A DNA stretch of 39,999 nt from Candidatus Parcubacteria bacterium (GCA_021767645.1 JAASSY010000003.1:1-39999), one strand, 5' to 3'; positions 25,517-35,150 are shown, counted from the first letter of the stretch. Made by a program: numbers and translations. The notes: a model not told the origin generated them from the sequence alone.

Positions 25517-27118
25517 GTGCGGGGACAATTTTTTTATACTGCCATCGTGGCTTTTGCGGTCGGGGTAGGGCTGACTACAGTGTGGTCAACCCCACTTAGT
25601 TTTATAGCGTGGCTCGGAATACTGAGTTTGCTGGCTGCACTGTGTGCCACACGCGCGCACCGAGAAATTAGTTGGCTAGCACTGATGCTTGTTAGTGTCA
25701 GCTTATGTCTGGTCGCTTTGGGTATGTTGCGGGTAGAGCTAGAACCGCCAGTCACTGACCAGAGTTATACAAAGCTTGTTGGTCAGGAAGTCGAGCTTAC
25801 GGGTGTAGTGGTGCGGGAACCAGATCAGCGAGAGCAGACCACACACTTGTACGTCGACGTTGGTGATGTCATGATCTTGGTCTACGCCGAGCGCTACGCA
25901 GCGGTGAATTATGGTGATCAGGTGACACTGGTTGGCGAGCTTGATAGACCAGAAGCATTTACAACTGAGCTCGGGCGTACGTTTGATTATCCTGGTTATC
26001 TACAAGCTCGCGGAGTGGGCTACACAATGTCGTTTGCTGATGTGGTGGTAAAAGACATCAACCAAGCGTCCAGTCTGCTCCACCACTTGTACCAGGTAAA
26101 AGGTGACTTTATGGACAGGTTGGAGCAAGTTTTACCTGAGCCACAGGTGGGGTTAGGCGAGGGTTTGTTACTCGGTGTGAAGCAGGCACTGGGTGAGCAG
26201 TACGAACAAGTGTTTCGCACCACTGGCCTCATGCACATTGTCGTACTTTCAGGCTATAACGTGATGCTGGTGGTCACCTTCTTCATGTACGTGTTGGCCT
26301 ACATTCTCCCGTTTCGCTGGCGCCTCGTGGTGGGTGTGGTGGCGATTGCTGGTTTCGCACTACTCGTCGGTCTTTCTGCCACTGTAGTGAGGGCAAGTAT
26401 TATGGCGAGTTTGCTTCTGTTGCTGCGTTTTACTGGTAATACCTATCACATACTCCGGGCGCTCTGTGTGGCGGGAGTAGTGATGCTGCTATTGAACCCA
26501 TATCTCTTGCTGTATGATATTGGTTTCCAGCTGTCTTTTATGGCAACGCTCGGACTGATTCTGTTTGCTGAACGAGTGTCTGACTATCTCACTTTTATGC
26601 CGGCTTGGCTTGGTTTGCGTGAATTTCTCACTGCTACTTTGGTGACGCAAGTATTTGTTTTGCCACTGCTGTTGTTTCATATTGGTGAGGTGTCGCTGGT
26701 GTCTGTGATTGTGAATGTTCTGGTACTGCCTGCGGTGCCGGTGGCGATGTTGCTTACCTTTGCTGTGGGGCTTATCTCGTACCTGTCTACTTCGTTAGCG
26801 TTAGCGTTGGCCTACCTGCCTTACGTAGCACTCACGTACATACTCGCGGTAGCTCGTTGGTTCGCCGCAGTACCGTTTGCGGCCATAACTGTGCCCGAGT
26901 TTTCTTGGTGGGCGTTTGGGTTGGTATATGGACTGATTGTGCTCGGAGCTGTGGGGTTATTACACCAACGCGAGTCAGTATCTGTCAGTACTGGTGTCAC
27001 GGACGATACGCTGCCTGACGTTTCGCACTGGACAATCGAGTGTGAGTCTGAGGTGCAGCAAAAAGCGGCCTCTTCATCTAAGGCCGCTTCAGCAGAGACA
27101 CCTGTCTTTTTTCGTTAG
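25517..27118 (+). CDS. ComEC/Rec2 N-terminal membrane part (DUF4131 + competence domain)
   Basis: GLGEGLLLGVKQALGEQYEQVFRTTGLMHIVVLSGYNVMLV, multiple TM helices; no MBL domain. Confidence 0.9.
   Translation: MRGQFFYTAIVAFAVGVGLTTVWSTPLSFIAWLGILSLLAALCATRAHREISWLALMLVSVSLCLVALGMLRVELEPPVTDQSYTKLVGQEVELTGVVVREPDQREQTTHLYVDVGDVMILVYAERYAAVNYGDQVTLVGELDRPEAFTTELGRTFDYPGYLQARGVGYTMSFADVVVKDINQASSLLHHLYQVKGDFMDRLEQVLPEPQVGLGEGLLLGVKQALGEQYEQVFRTTGLMHIVVLSGYNVMLVVTFFMYVLAYILPFRWRLVVGVVAIAGFALLVGLSATVVRASIMASLLLLLRFTGNTYHILRALCVAGVVMLLLNPYLLLYDIGFQLSFMATLGLILFAERVSDYLTFMPAWLGLREFLTATLVTQVFVLPLLLFHIGEVSLVSVIVNVLVLPAVPVAMLLTFAVGLISYLSTSLALALAYLPYVALTYILAVARWFAAVPFAAITVPEFSWWAFGLVYGLIVLGAVGLLHQRESVSVSTGVTDDTLPDVSHWTIECESEVQQKAASSSKAASAETPVFFR
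27063..27089 (-). terminator. Minus-strand terminator-like hairpin inside the comEC 3' coding region
   Basis: Minus AAGCGGCC-TTAGATGAAGA-GGCCGCTT-TTTG. Confidence 0.75.
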
Positions 27119-27693
27119 ATGCGGTTTGCGACTACCTCCCAATTGAGGTTGGCAAAGAAGGCTTCCACGTATTGCATTTTTTCTGATGGTGGATGGTCCA
27201 GCATGTACGAGTGTTCCCACATATCGAGCGCTAATACAATGTCAACATCAGCAAGTTGGCCGAGTTGTTGTTCGTCTACCCACGTGCAGACGAGTTGGTT
27301 TTCGGCGCGATCGATGTACGCCATTACCCAACCGACACCACGAGTTTTGGCAATGAGACGAAATTGCTCCACGAACGCATCGAAAGAACCATATTGGTCT
27401 TCGACCATAGTTTTGAAAGGTCCGTCTGGGCATGGTTGCGCACCACCTTCAAACTGGGTGAAGTAGTACTCGTGGTTTTTCATACCACCAAACTCAAAGC
27501 CAAGTCTGCGGCGCATCTCGGCGATAGCGTAGGCATTTTGTTCTGGTTCATTGCTGTAGGCAGCAATCCGCTCGTGAATCAAATTGACGTGTTTGACGTA
27601 ACCTTGGTAGAGACCAATATGTTCGTCGATAGTTTGTTTGGAAATCCCTGTTAGCTCTGGGATGGTAAAAGTTTTTGGTTCGTACATAGTCAA
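27115..27693 (-). CDS. Superoxide dismutase, Fe/Mn family
   Basis: IDEHIGLYQGYV, GGMKNHEYYFTQF, GVGWVMAYI, ALDMWEHSYMLDH ligand motifs. Confidence 0.93.
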   Translation of the reverse strand: MTMYEPKTFTIPELTGISKQTIDEHIGLYQGYVKHVNLIHERIAAYSNEPEQNAYAIAEMRRRLGFEFGGMKNHEYYFTQFEGGAQPCPDGPFKTMVEDQYGSFDAFVEQFRLIAKTRGVGWVMAYIDRAENQLVCTWVDEQQLGQLADVDIVLALDMWEHSYMLDHPPSEKMQYVEAFFANLNWEVVANRI

Positions 27694-27737
27694 TGAAGTG
27701 TAATGAGTAACTCGTCATGAGTGTATCATAGTGATAT

Positions 27738-28601
27738 ATGGATGCAGAGGAGCGAGTCTGGGCACGGGTAGTGGTTGTGAGTTTATTATTGGTGGTAGCT
27801 GGCACCATTTGGCTGCTTCCACGGCTGTTGCCGACACCACCGCAGTACCTAGAAGTGCACGTGCTTGATGTTGGGCAAGGTGATGCTATTTTGCTTGAGA
27901 GTCCAAGCGGGCAACAGATGTTGATTGATGGTGGTCGCAATAACCAAGTGCTTCGTTCGCTAGCGGCCGAGCTTGCTTTCTTTGATCGGACACTCGACTT
28001 CGTCGTTGCGACCCATCCTGACGCTGATCATATTGGTGGGCTGGTCGATGTGCTACAGCGGTACACGGTAGAGACTGTATTGGTCACAGACAACCAGAGT
28101 GACACCACCGCTCATGCGGCGTTTACCGCAGCGATTGCTGCTGAGAACGCTGAACGACTAGTGCCCCGTCGGGGGCAGACCATTGACCTCGGGGCTGGTG
28201 TGCTCGTAACAGTGCTCTGGCCAGAGACGAACGCGGCTCGTCTGGAGAGTAACGCTGCATCGGTGGTGTTACATGTCCACTACGGTGAAACGGCCTTTTT
28301 GCTTACTGGTGATAGTCCAAAACGAATCGAAGAATATTTAGTACTGACGTACGGTGAGTATTTAGCGAGTGATGTGTTAAAGGTGGGGCACCACGGCTCA
28401 CGCACGTCAACGGCTGAACTATTTTTAGCAGAAGTTAGACCACAGTACGCAGTTATTTCTGCCGGGGCAGATAATCGCTATGGTCACCCACACGTGGAGG
28501 TAACCGACGCACTCTTTAACGCGGGAGTAACCACCTTTACGACGGCTGAGCAGGGTACGGTATCGTTTATCAGTGACGGTATGACCGTGACACCATACTA
28601 A
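27738..28601 (+). CDS. MBL-fold hydrolase equivalent to ComEC C-terminal domain
   Basis: LDVGQGDAILLESPSGQQMLIDGG, ATHPDADHIGGL, LLTGDSPKRIEEYL, LKVGHHGSRTS. Confidence 0.92.
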   Translation: MDAEERVWARVVVVSLLLVVAGTIWLLPRLLPTPPQYLEVHVLDVGQGDAILLESPSGQQMLIDGGRNNQVLRSLAAELAFFDRTLDFVVATHPDADHIGGLVDVLQRYTVETVLVTDNQSDTTAHAAFTAAIAAENAERLVPRRGQTIDLGAGVLVTVLWPETNAARLESNAASVVLHVHYGETAFLLTGDSPKRIEEYLVLTYGEYLASDVLKVGHHGSRTSTAELFLAEVRPQYAVISAGADNRYGHPHVEVTDALFNAGVTTFTTAEQGTVSFISDGMTVTPY

Positions 28602-28632
28602 AATTGGCCAGTCTGTACTGACTGGCCAATTT
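28601..28632. terminator. Bidirectional terminator
   Basis: AAATTGGCCAGT...ACTGGCCAATTT. Confidence 0.75.
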
Positions 28633-28657
28633 ATTTACTGGTTGTGTGTACACCAAA

Positions 28658-28900
28658 CTAGATAAGCTTGGCAGCTTTGAGGGTCGCGTACGCACCGTTT
28701 TTGGCGATAGTGCGGAGGCCTTTAGCTGATACCTTGACGCTCACGTACTGATCAATCTCAGGGACGTAAATCTTCTTTTTCTGGAGGTTGGGCTGACGGG
28801 TCGTTTTGCCGCACGGGTTAAACTGCGTCGCACGCGTGCGGTTGCTGTAACGACCACCCGTTTGGGTTTTTTTGCCAGTGATGTCGCATTGCTTTGCCAT
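28658..28900 (-). CDS. rpmB: 50S ribosomal protein L28
   Basis: MAKQCDITGKKTQTGGRYSNRTRATQF...NLQKKKIYVPEIDQYVSVKVSAKGLRTI. Confidence 0.93.
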   Translation of the reverse strand: MAKQCDITGKKTQTGGRYSNRTRATQFNPCGKTTRQPNLQKKKIYVPEIDQYVSVKVSAKGLRTIAKNGAYATLKAAKLI

Positions 28901-29019
28901 AAATAATCAATTTAAGTGGGCGTATACTACCACGGACGCTTTAGATTGCAAGCTACAAGAATCTAGTGTGTCGAAATGATGGTGCGTGAGGGTAGAAAGT
29001 ACGATATAGTGGAGCCCGT

Positions 29020-29658
29020 ATGGAAACTATTTTGATTATCGCTGCCTTGATTATGTCGATTGTGCTCCACGAGATGGCACACGGTTACGCTGCAAACTGG
29101 CTCGGTGACCCCACGGCACGTTTGCAAGGACGGCTTTCAGGCAACCCTTTGGTGCATCTCGACCCAATTGGTTCAGTGTTAGTGCCAGCCCTCTTATTTT
29201 TTGGTAACGCGGGTATTCTCTTCGGTTGGGCCAAACCGGTGCCGTATAACCCCTACAACCTGCGCGACCAAAAGTGGGGCGAGGCGATCGTCGCGGCGGC
29301 CGGTCCAGCCATCAACATCGCTCTCGCTCTATTCTTTGCGCTGCTGATACGTTTCGATGCCCTTTTGGGGCTGCCCGGAAGTTTTATCGAAATCGCTGCG
29401 TACGTGGTGTATATCAACATCCTCTTAGCGTTCTTTAATATGATTCCCATACCACCGCTGGATGGTTCAAAAATTCTCAAAGCCCTCTTGCCGTTTCGCG
29501 CTGCTCGACAGTACGATGAGTTCCTGATGAAAGTGCAGTCATTTGGTTTGATTTTCACCTTCCTTTTTATCTTTCTGTTCATTAATGTATTCTGGGGACC
29601 GTTTTCACAGCTGGTAAATACTGTTTTTACCCTCTTTACCGGTACCCGGTTCTTTTAG
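29020..29658 (+). CDS. Site-2 protease (M50) family membrane metalloprotease
   Basis: IVLHEMAHGYAANWLGD, FFNMIPIPPLDGSKIL. Confidence 0.93.
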   Translation: METILIIAALIMSIVLHEMAHGYAANWLGDPTARLQGRLSGNPLVHLDPIGSVLVPALLFFGNAGILFGWAKPVPYNPYNLRDQKWGEAIVAAAGPAINIALALFFALLIRFDALLGLPGSFIEIAAYVVYINILLAFFNMIPIPPLDGSKILKALLPFRAARQYDEFLMKVQSFGLIFTFLFIFLFINVFWGPFSQLVNTVFTLFTGTRFF

Positions 29659-29725
29659 AACGTCTCTACCAGTCGCATTTCTCTTGCAAATTCCGCTGAC
29701 TATAGTATTCTGTCGCTGCTAACTT

Positions 29726-30139
29726 ATGGCAACAATCAATCAATTAACCCGTAAGTCACGTAAGGACAAAGCCCGCAAAACGAAGGTGGCGGCGTTGCAG
29801 TCTGGTTTTAACTCTATCAAGAACAAGCCAAACAGCTACAATTCACCTTTCAAGCGTGGTGTATGTACACGTGTGACGACGAAGACCCCACGTAAGCCGA
29901 ACTCAGCGATTCGAAAGATTGCTCGTGTTCGACTCAGCAACGGTCAGGAAATCACCGCGTACATCCCCGGCATTGGGCATACACTCCAGGAGCACTCCGT
30001 AGTGCTCGTGCGTGGCGGACGTGTCAAAGACATCGGTGTGAACTACACGGTGGTGCGAGGTAAGTACGACGCTACTGGCGTTGACGCTCGACGACGTGGT
30101 CGTTCACGATACGGTGCTAAAAAGCCTAAGGGTGAGTAA
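29726..30139 (+). CDS. rpsL: 30S ribosomal protein S12
   Basis: [70 protein letters not shown]. Confidence 0.98.
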   Translation: MATINQLTRKSRKDKARKTKVAALQSGFNSIKNKPNSYNSPFKRGVCTRVTTKTPRKPNSAIRKIARVRLSNGQEITAYIPGIGHTLQEHSVVLVRGGRVKDIGVNYTVVRGKYDATGVDARRRGRSRYGAKKPKGE

Positions 30140-30335
30140 ACTTGCGCTTAGATATTATGTTGGAATAAAGCGATATTCCAAACCACATTACAAATAGTTT
30201 ATATTCGCTACAGATTATCGGATGCGACTCTAAAGAGAGTCATAGGACACCCGTCCTACTTATGCGAAGAATGAAAATATACCGAGCGATGCTCGCACCA
30301 TATTTCTCATACTTCGTCGTTAACGTATACACAAC

Positions 30336-30809
30336 ATGCGACGACCAATTAAAAAACGACCAGACATCCAGCCGGACGTGCGATACGGTTCGGTTGAAGT
30401 GGAGCGACTCATCAATTACTTGATGCTTCGCGGTCAAAAAGAAACCGCCCGTAAAATCGTCTACGCGGCGTTTGAAGAAATCAAAAACGCGAAAGAAGAC
30501 GGTGGTGAACCACTCGAAATCTTCGAAGCAGCCCTCCGTAACGCAGGACCACAGATGGAAGTTCGTTCCCGCCGAGTGGGTGGAGCCAACTATCAGGTAC
30601 CACGGGAGGTGCGTCCAGAACGACGTCTCGCCCTGGCCCTCCGTTGGATTACCGCGGCAGCGCGTAACCAAAAAGGTAAACCAACCTACAAAGCTCTCGC
30701 TAACGAGCTGATGCTGGCTGCTAAGGAAGAAGGTGTGGCAGTGAAGAAGAAAGAAGATACTCACCGCATGGCGGAGGCCAACCGAGCCTTTGCTCACTTC
30801 GCTTGGTAA
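30336..30809 (+). CDS. rpsG: 30S ribosomal protein S7
   Basis: MRRPIKKR..., VERLINYLMLRGQKETARKIVYAAF, RRVGGANYQVPREVRPERRLALALRW. Confidence 0.97.
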   Translation: MRRPIKKRPDIQPDVRYGSVEVERLINYLMLRGQKETARKIVYAAFEEIKNAKEDGGEPLEIFEAALRNAGPQMEVRSRRVGGANYQVPREVRPERRLALALRWITAAARNQKGKPTYKALANELMLAAKEEGVAVKKKEDTHRMAEANRAFAHFAW

Positions 30810-30848
30810 GAAACCAAAAAAAACGCGACTCACTTTGTCGCACTACGA

Positions 30849-30891
30849 AAAATGGCCCTCCCTGGACTTTTGTCCCAGTCGGGCCATTTTT
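30849..30891 (+). terminator. Terminator after rpsG
   Basis: AAAATGGCCC...GGGCCATTTTT. Confidence 0.8.
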
Positions 30892-30934
30892 CTTGTGCTC
30901 CTCGTGATTCATCGCATTTATTGATTTCTTTGCC

Positions 30935-31291
30935 TTGTCTCGTGATGTTGTGCTTGGAAATGGTCACGAGCTGGTAAGAATAAAGTTAGATGTATATAGC
31001 AAGGAAGATTTAAGAGATAAGTATCCAGTTGAGAGTAAAAAACAAATAGAATCACTCGCTACTCACGATGCATTTAACTCCACTGTCGCTATGTCTAATG
31101 CACTAGAGGAGTTCTCGGCAAGAGTGTTAATTTTATCAGCCGAACATGAATATTCCTTAAGAATTTTGCAAGATTCATATCTTAAGCTAATGGAAAGCAT
31201 CACCACATTCATTGTGCATGACAACAAAGCATCAAAAGATAAAAATTTTGTGAATTCCATAAAGCTTTATAGAATTTGGAGCAAGATTTAA
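30935..31291 (+). CDS. AT-rich hypothetical protein; start uncertain
   Basis: 118-aa ORF with TTG start, no clear SD, visibly AT-richer than neighbours. Confidence 0.45.
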   Translation: MSRDVVLGNGHELVRIKLDVYSKEDLRDKYPVESKKQIESLATHDAFNSTVAMSNALEEFSARVLILSAEHEYSLRILQDSYLKLMESITTFIVHDNKASKDKNFVNSIKLYRIWSKI

Positions 31292-31294
31292 AAG

Positions 31295-31327
31295 AAACCC
31301 CGCAGCCGAGTCGTCGGCTGCGGGTTT
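31295..31327. terminator. Hairpin between convergent ORFs
   Basis: AAACCCCGCAGCCGA-gtcg-TCGGCTGCGGGTTT. Confidence 0.75.
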
Positions 31328-31331
31328 GGAA

Positions 31332-31979
31332 TTAGCGAGGGATGTAAATTCCACCCTCGAACTCTAGCCCCAGTAATGCAAACGAAATCCAGACCGGCAG
31401 ATAACCAATATGTCGATTAATTCGGTCGTCGACGAAGAACGTCAAACGTTTGATTTGCGTGCGCGAAAGACTGCCTTCTCTCAAAGCCTGCGCTGTGGCA
31501 TCCACCACCAGCTCATGAATGAATCGATTTTCCAACGCACCTTCTATATGCATGAACGCATTGTAGACTGAGCCCACTTCGTAAAGGTCCTTGATGTGGA
31601 GGTGAGAACTGCCATCTTTACGCAGACGCACCTTACTCGTGCCCAAGGTCAACGATGATGCGTGTTCTTCGCTGAAAGTTTTTGGCGGTGGCAGTTCTGT
31701 GAAAGTGACTGTTTCACCAGCCAGTGCACGACCTACCATATCTCCCAAACGGGATGGTTCACGAGAGGTGTCATATACAGTGATGAGTACCCGGTCTTGT
31801 TTGCCAGTAATCACCTTCAAGGTTTTTCTGTCTTTTTTACTATAGACGTAGTGCGTCTGGCCAATTTTGAGGGTGTGTGGCGACTGGATGAGCGAGACAA
31901 CTTCTTCAATGGTGAGTTGAGTGCGCTTATCGTTTTCGATGCGCTTCCTGGCGTGCTTCGTAATGTGAACGGGGCGCAT
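31332..31979 (-). CDS. Hypothetical protein with DUF4258-like N-terminus
   Basis: AAAGGAG SD, start MRPVHITKHARKRIENDKRTQLTIEEVVSLIQSP; C-terminal domain not recognised. Confidence 0.6.
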   Translation of the reverse strand: MRPVHITKHARKRIENDKRTQLTIEEVVSLIQSPHTLKIGQTHYVYSKKDRKTLKVITGKQDRVLITVYDTSREPSRLGDMVGRALAGETVTFTELPPPKTFSEEHASSLTLGTSKVRLRKDGSSHLHIKDLYEVGSVYNAFMHIEGALENRFIHELVVDATAQALREGSLSRTQIKRLTFFVDDRINRHIGYLPVWISFALLGLEFEGGIYIPR

Positions 31980-32115
31980 GTGTTTCTCCTTTCGATGTTC
32001 GAGCTGGTGTAACAATATAACACTATATATCTTTGTCAATATTCAGATGTGAGAAGGTGCCTCTTCAAAAAGGGAATGATTTTACTTTACTCTTATATAG
32101 TGTACGCTACGGCCC

Positions 32116-33603
32116 ATGTCAAAAGCGCAAGGAGTGATTTCTTTCAAACGGGTGTCATTTGAGTACGATGCGACCAAACCAATCTTAACTGAAGCTGATT
32201 TTTCGGTGCGCCGAGGCGCTAAGCTGACCCTCATGGGGCAAAATGGGGCGGGGAAGTCGACTATCTTTTCGTTGATTACTGGCGCCTTGCAGCCAGAGGA
32301 GGGTGATATACACGTAGAACCACGGATTACGATTGCGTTGGCACGACAGATGATCCCGCGTGAAGAATTATCGCAAACCGTGCGGGAGTTTTTTCAAAAC
32401 TGTTTTACCGAAACAGTCTACAACATTGATCCCAAAATCGATGCGGTATTAGAAGTGGTGAATTTGGTGCCGACTGAAAAGCAGCAAGCCACCTTTAAAG
32501 ATCGGACAGTCGGTAGTTTTTCGGGCGGTCAACAAGCCCGCCTTCTGTTAGCGTCTGCACTTATTCAAGAACCAGATATTCTGCTACTCGATGAGCCAAC
32601 AAACAACCTCGACAGCGCTGGTATTGCTCACTTGACTGAATTTCTTAAGGAATACCGCAAGACTGTGTTAGTGATTTCGCATGATGCTGACTTCTTGAAC
32701 GCTTTTACCCACGGTGTGTTGTATCTTAATACCCAGAAGCGTCAGATTGAATTGTTTCAAGGAAATTATCATAAAGTAGTAGGCCAGATTGCTGCCCAAG
32801 TAGAAAAAGAAAAGCGTCAAAACGCCCAACTACAGAAACAGATCAAAGCCGATAAGGAGAAGATTAACTACTTCTCAAACAAAGGTGGAAAAATGCGTAT
32901 GGTGGCGAAACGGATGCGCGATGATATTGCTGAGGCAGAAGAGAACAAAATTGACGTGCGCCAAGAGGACAAAACCATCCGTCCTTTCACGATTGAGCCA
33001 CATAGTGATGTACCGCTTGAAGTTGTGCAGCTTGACTCAGTCAAAGTGATTAAAAATCATGAGCCGAAAGATTGTCGCTGTGATGTCACACTGCAGCGTG
33101 GTCAGCACTTACGGATCGTTGGTCCAAACGGTATTGGTAAGACAACGTTGCTTGAGAGTTTGGCAGGAGGTGATGCTACCGGTGAACATATAGCGGCTGG
33201 GGTGCGGATTGGGTACTATCGGCAAGACTTTTCCAATCTCGATTTTAACGCCACGGTGTTTGATACGCTGATGGACTCGATGCGAGAAAAGTTTGAAGAA
33301 GATATGCGCTCAATAGCAGCTGGCTTTTTGTTGTTGAGCGATGTGATGCGAACGAAGGTAGGTAGTCTTTCAGAAGGACAGAAAGGCTTGTTGGCGTTTG
33401 CCAAGCTGACTATGGAGCAGCCAGGACTCTTAATTCTTGATGAACCAACCAACCACATCAACTTTCGACACATCCCGGTAATCGCTCAAGCTTTACATAA
33501 CTACAAAGGAGCTATGATCCTTGTTTCTCACGTACCTGATTTTGTAGAACAGATACGGATTGATCAGACGCTCGATCTGGCTACGCTTAAAGCTAAGAAA
33601 TAA
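32116..33603 (+). CDS. ABC-F family ATP-binding protein
   Basis: Two ABC modules: GQNGAGKST/SFSGGQQARLLLASALIQEPDILLLDEPTNNLD; GPNGIGKTT/LSEGQKGLLAFAKL...LLILDEPTNHIN. Confidence 0.93.
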   Translation: MSKAQGVISFKRVSFEYDATKPILTEADFSVRRGAKLTLMGQNGAGKSTIFSLITGALQPEEGDIHVEPRITIALARQMIPREELSQTVREFFQNCFTETVYNIDPKIDAVLEVVNLVPTEKQQATFKDRTVGSFSGGQQARLLLASALIQEPDILLLDEPTNNLDSAGIAHLTEFLKEYRKTVLVISHDADFLNAFTHGVLYLNTQKRQIELFQGNYHKVVGQIAAQVEKEKRQNAQLQKQIKADKEKINYFSNKGGKMRMVAKRMRDDIAEAEENKIDVRQEDKTIRPFTIEPHSDVPLEVVQLDSVKVIKNHEPKDCRCDVTLQRGQHLRIVGPNGIGKTTLLESLAGGDATGEHIAAGVRIGYYRQDFSNLDFNATVFDTLMDSMREKFEEDMRSIAAGFLLLSDVMRTKVGSLSEGQKGLLAFAKLTMEQPGLLILDEPTNHINFRHIPVIAQALHNYKGAMILVSHVPDFVEQIRIDQTLDLATLKAKK

Positions 33604-33644
33604 CACGCACGAGCGTACCCTATGATGCGAAGCATGTCGTTGTA

Positions 33645-34634
33645 TTAAGGGCGCCGTGAAAGTCGTGCTGCCAGACGTAACGTGCCAAACAGAAGGAAAA
33701 CCAAGAGTCCTACTTGGATGAGTATTGGATACGATAGGAGCCAAGACGTGATGGTTAATATGGCGGTATAGATACCTCGTACAATATTTTCCACGAAGGT
33801 GAATACGTCACCAAAAAACCCTGGGGGTTTCTCTGGTGGTGATGGTTGTGTATCACTGCGTATTACTGCTCCAAATCCATCTTCGTTGACTGGTACATCT
33901 GGATCAGCTTGTTGGGTGGCAATAGTTAGGTCACGGTTTGCCCGATAGTTGTCCAGCCGTCGTTTAGTGGTGTTGCTCCAGTTGGTGATGTTACGTAGAA
34001 GTGTTTCGGCCCGTGATGGCGTCAGGAAACGTTCGAGACCTTGTGCGGTAGATGTGGTACTCGAACTGGTAGCGGTGAGGGTTGTCGTTGCCAGGTTACC
34101 AGTTTCATTGGTAGGTGCTGGTTCTGGTGTGTTGTAGGTAAGTGGATCAGTACCTCGCGCTCGTTCTTCGTCGTCAGTTAGTCCGTCACCATCATCGTCA
34201 GTATCGGTTTCGTTGCCGATGCCATCGCCATCAGTATCGTAGTCTACAAACAGGATGTCGTCGGCTAAGGAGGCAGTCACGGTCGTACGTTCTTCACTCC
34301 CGTCCACACGACTGAGTTCAAGACGTGAGAGCTCAGCGCGTACGGTGTGTTCACCGTAGTCTGGTGTCCAGTCTGCCCAGCTTTCGACAATTCGTCCGTC
34401 GAGTGCGGCAACACTTTTACGAGTGAGTACCTGATCATCGATGTAGAAGGTGACCGTGCCAGCTAGTTCAGCCCCTGTGTTGTTGCGGACTGCGACGTAG
34501 ATGCGGACTGGTTCATCGACAAAAACCGTTTCTCGGTCGTACCAGAGACCTTGTACAAAACCAGCGCTGTCGGTTTGGGCCAAGCTAAGACAGGGTATGA
34601 GGAGGACACAAGCGATCGCAATAGTGCGTTTCAT
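33645..34634 (-). CDS. Secreted protein with thrombospondin type 3-like repeats and C-terminal TM
   Basis: Signal peptide MKRTIAIACVLLIPCLSLAQ; DYDTDGDGIGNETDTDDDGDGLTDDEERARGTDP. Confidence 0.8.
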   Translation of the reverse strand: MKRTIAIACVLLIPCLSLAQTDSAGFVQGLWYDRETVFVDEPVRIYVAVRNNTGAELAGTVTFYIDDQVLTRKSVAALDGRIVESWADWTPDYGEHTVRAELSRLELSRVDGSEERTTVTASLADDILFVDYDTDGDGIGNETDTDDDGDGLTDDEERARGTDPLTYNTPEPAPTNETGNLATTTLTATSSSTTSTAQGLERFLTPSRAETLLRNITNWSNTTKRRLDNYRANRDLTIATQQADPDVPVNEDGFGAVIRSDTQPSPPEKPPGFFGDVFTFVENIVRGIYTAILTITSWLLSYPILIQVGLLVFLLFGTLRLAARLSRRP

Positions 34635-34688
34635 TACTTCATTATATACATACATGACGGCTTGGACAGCCTGCGCTATACTGGGGCA

Positions 34689-35150
34689 ATGTTGAAATAC
34701 ACTCTATTCATCTTCGCAGTGCTCGTGGCCAACGTGGCCTTTTGGTATGCTGGCGGTCCAACACTGTGGCAATCGGCACCCGCACCATCTTCTGGCAGCA
34801 ACGCATCGCCAGCTGTGGTCGACGCCTTTATTTTTACTTTACAAGAAGAGGTGAATAAGAAAACTGGCCAACCGATCGAAGGTTACGAACCGGCCATGTT
34901 TTTGGCGGTATTTCCTGGTTTAACGAAGAGTGATTTTGCTGGGGTAGACGCTAGTATTGGCACGTATCAGTTTGCCAACGGGCAGCTGCGTCTGGATATG
35001 GACGGGGCAGAACTCGTTCACTCTGCTGCTGGTGCTGTTACGCGCCAAGGGATGGAGACACTACTATATAACGTCGGCGAGCGCATTGGGGTAGATGTAC
35101 GAGGTGACGGTACGCTGACTGATGTCATGCGGTACTTGATTGAGCAGTAA
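34689..35150 (+). CDS. Hypothetical secreted protein
   Basis: MLKYTLFIFAVLVANVAFWYAGG N-terminal TM/signal; 153 aa. Confidence 0.65.
   Translation: MLKYTLFIFAVLVANVAFWYAGGPTLWQSAPAPSSGSNASPAVVDAFIFTLQEEVNKKTGQPIEGYEPAMFLAVFPGLTKSDFAGVDASIGTYQFANGQLRLDMDGAELVHSAAGAVTRQGMETLLYNVGERIGVDVRGDGTLTDVMRYLIEQ

Noticed and set aside
33645-34634. DTDGDGIGNETDTDDDGDGLTDDEE repeat as a novel motif
   Set aside because: Typical thrombospondin type 3/calcium-binding repeats of secreted proteins.
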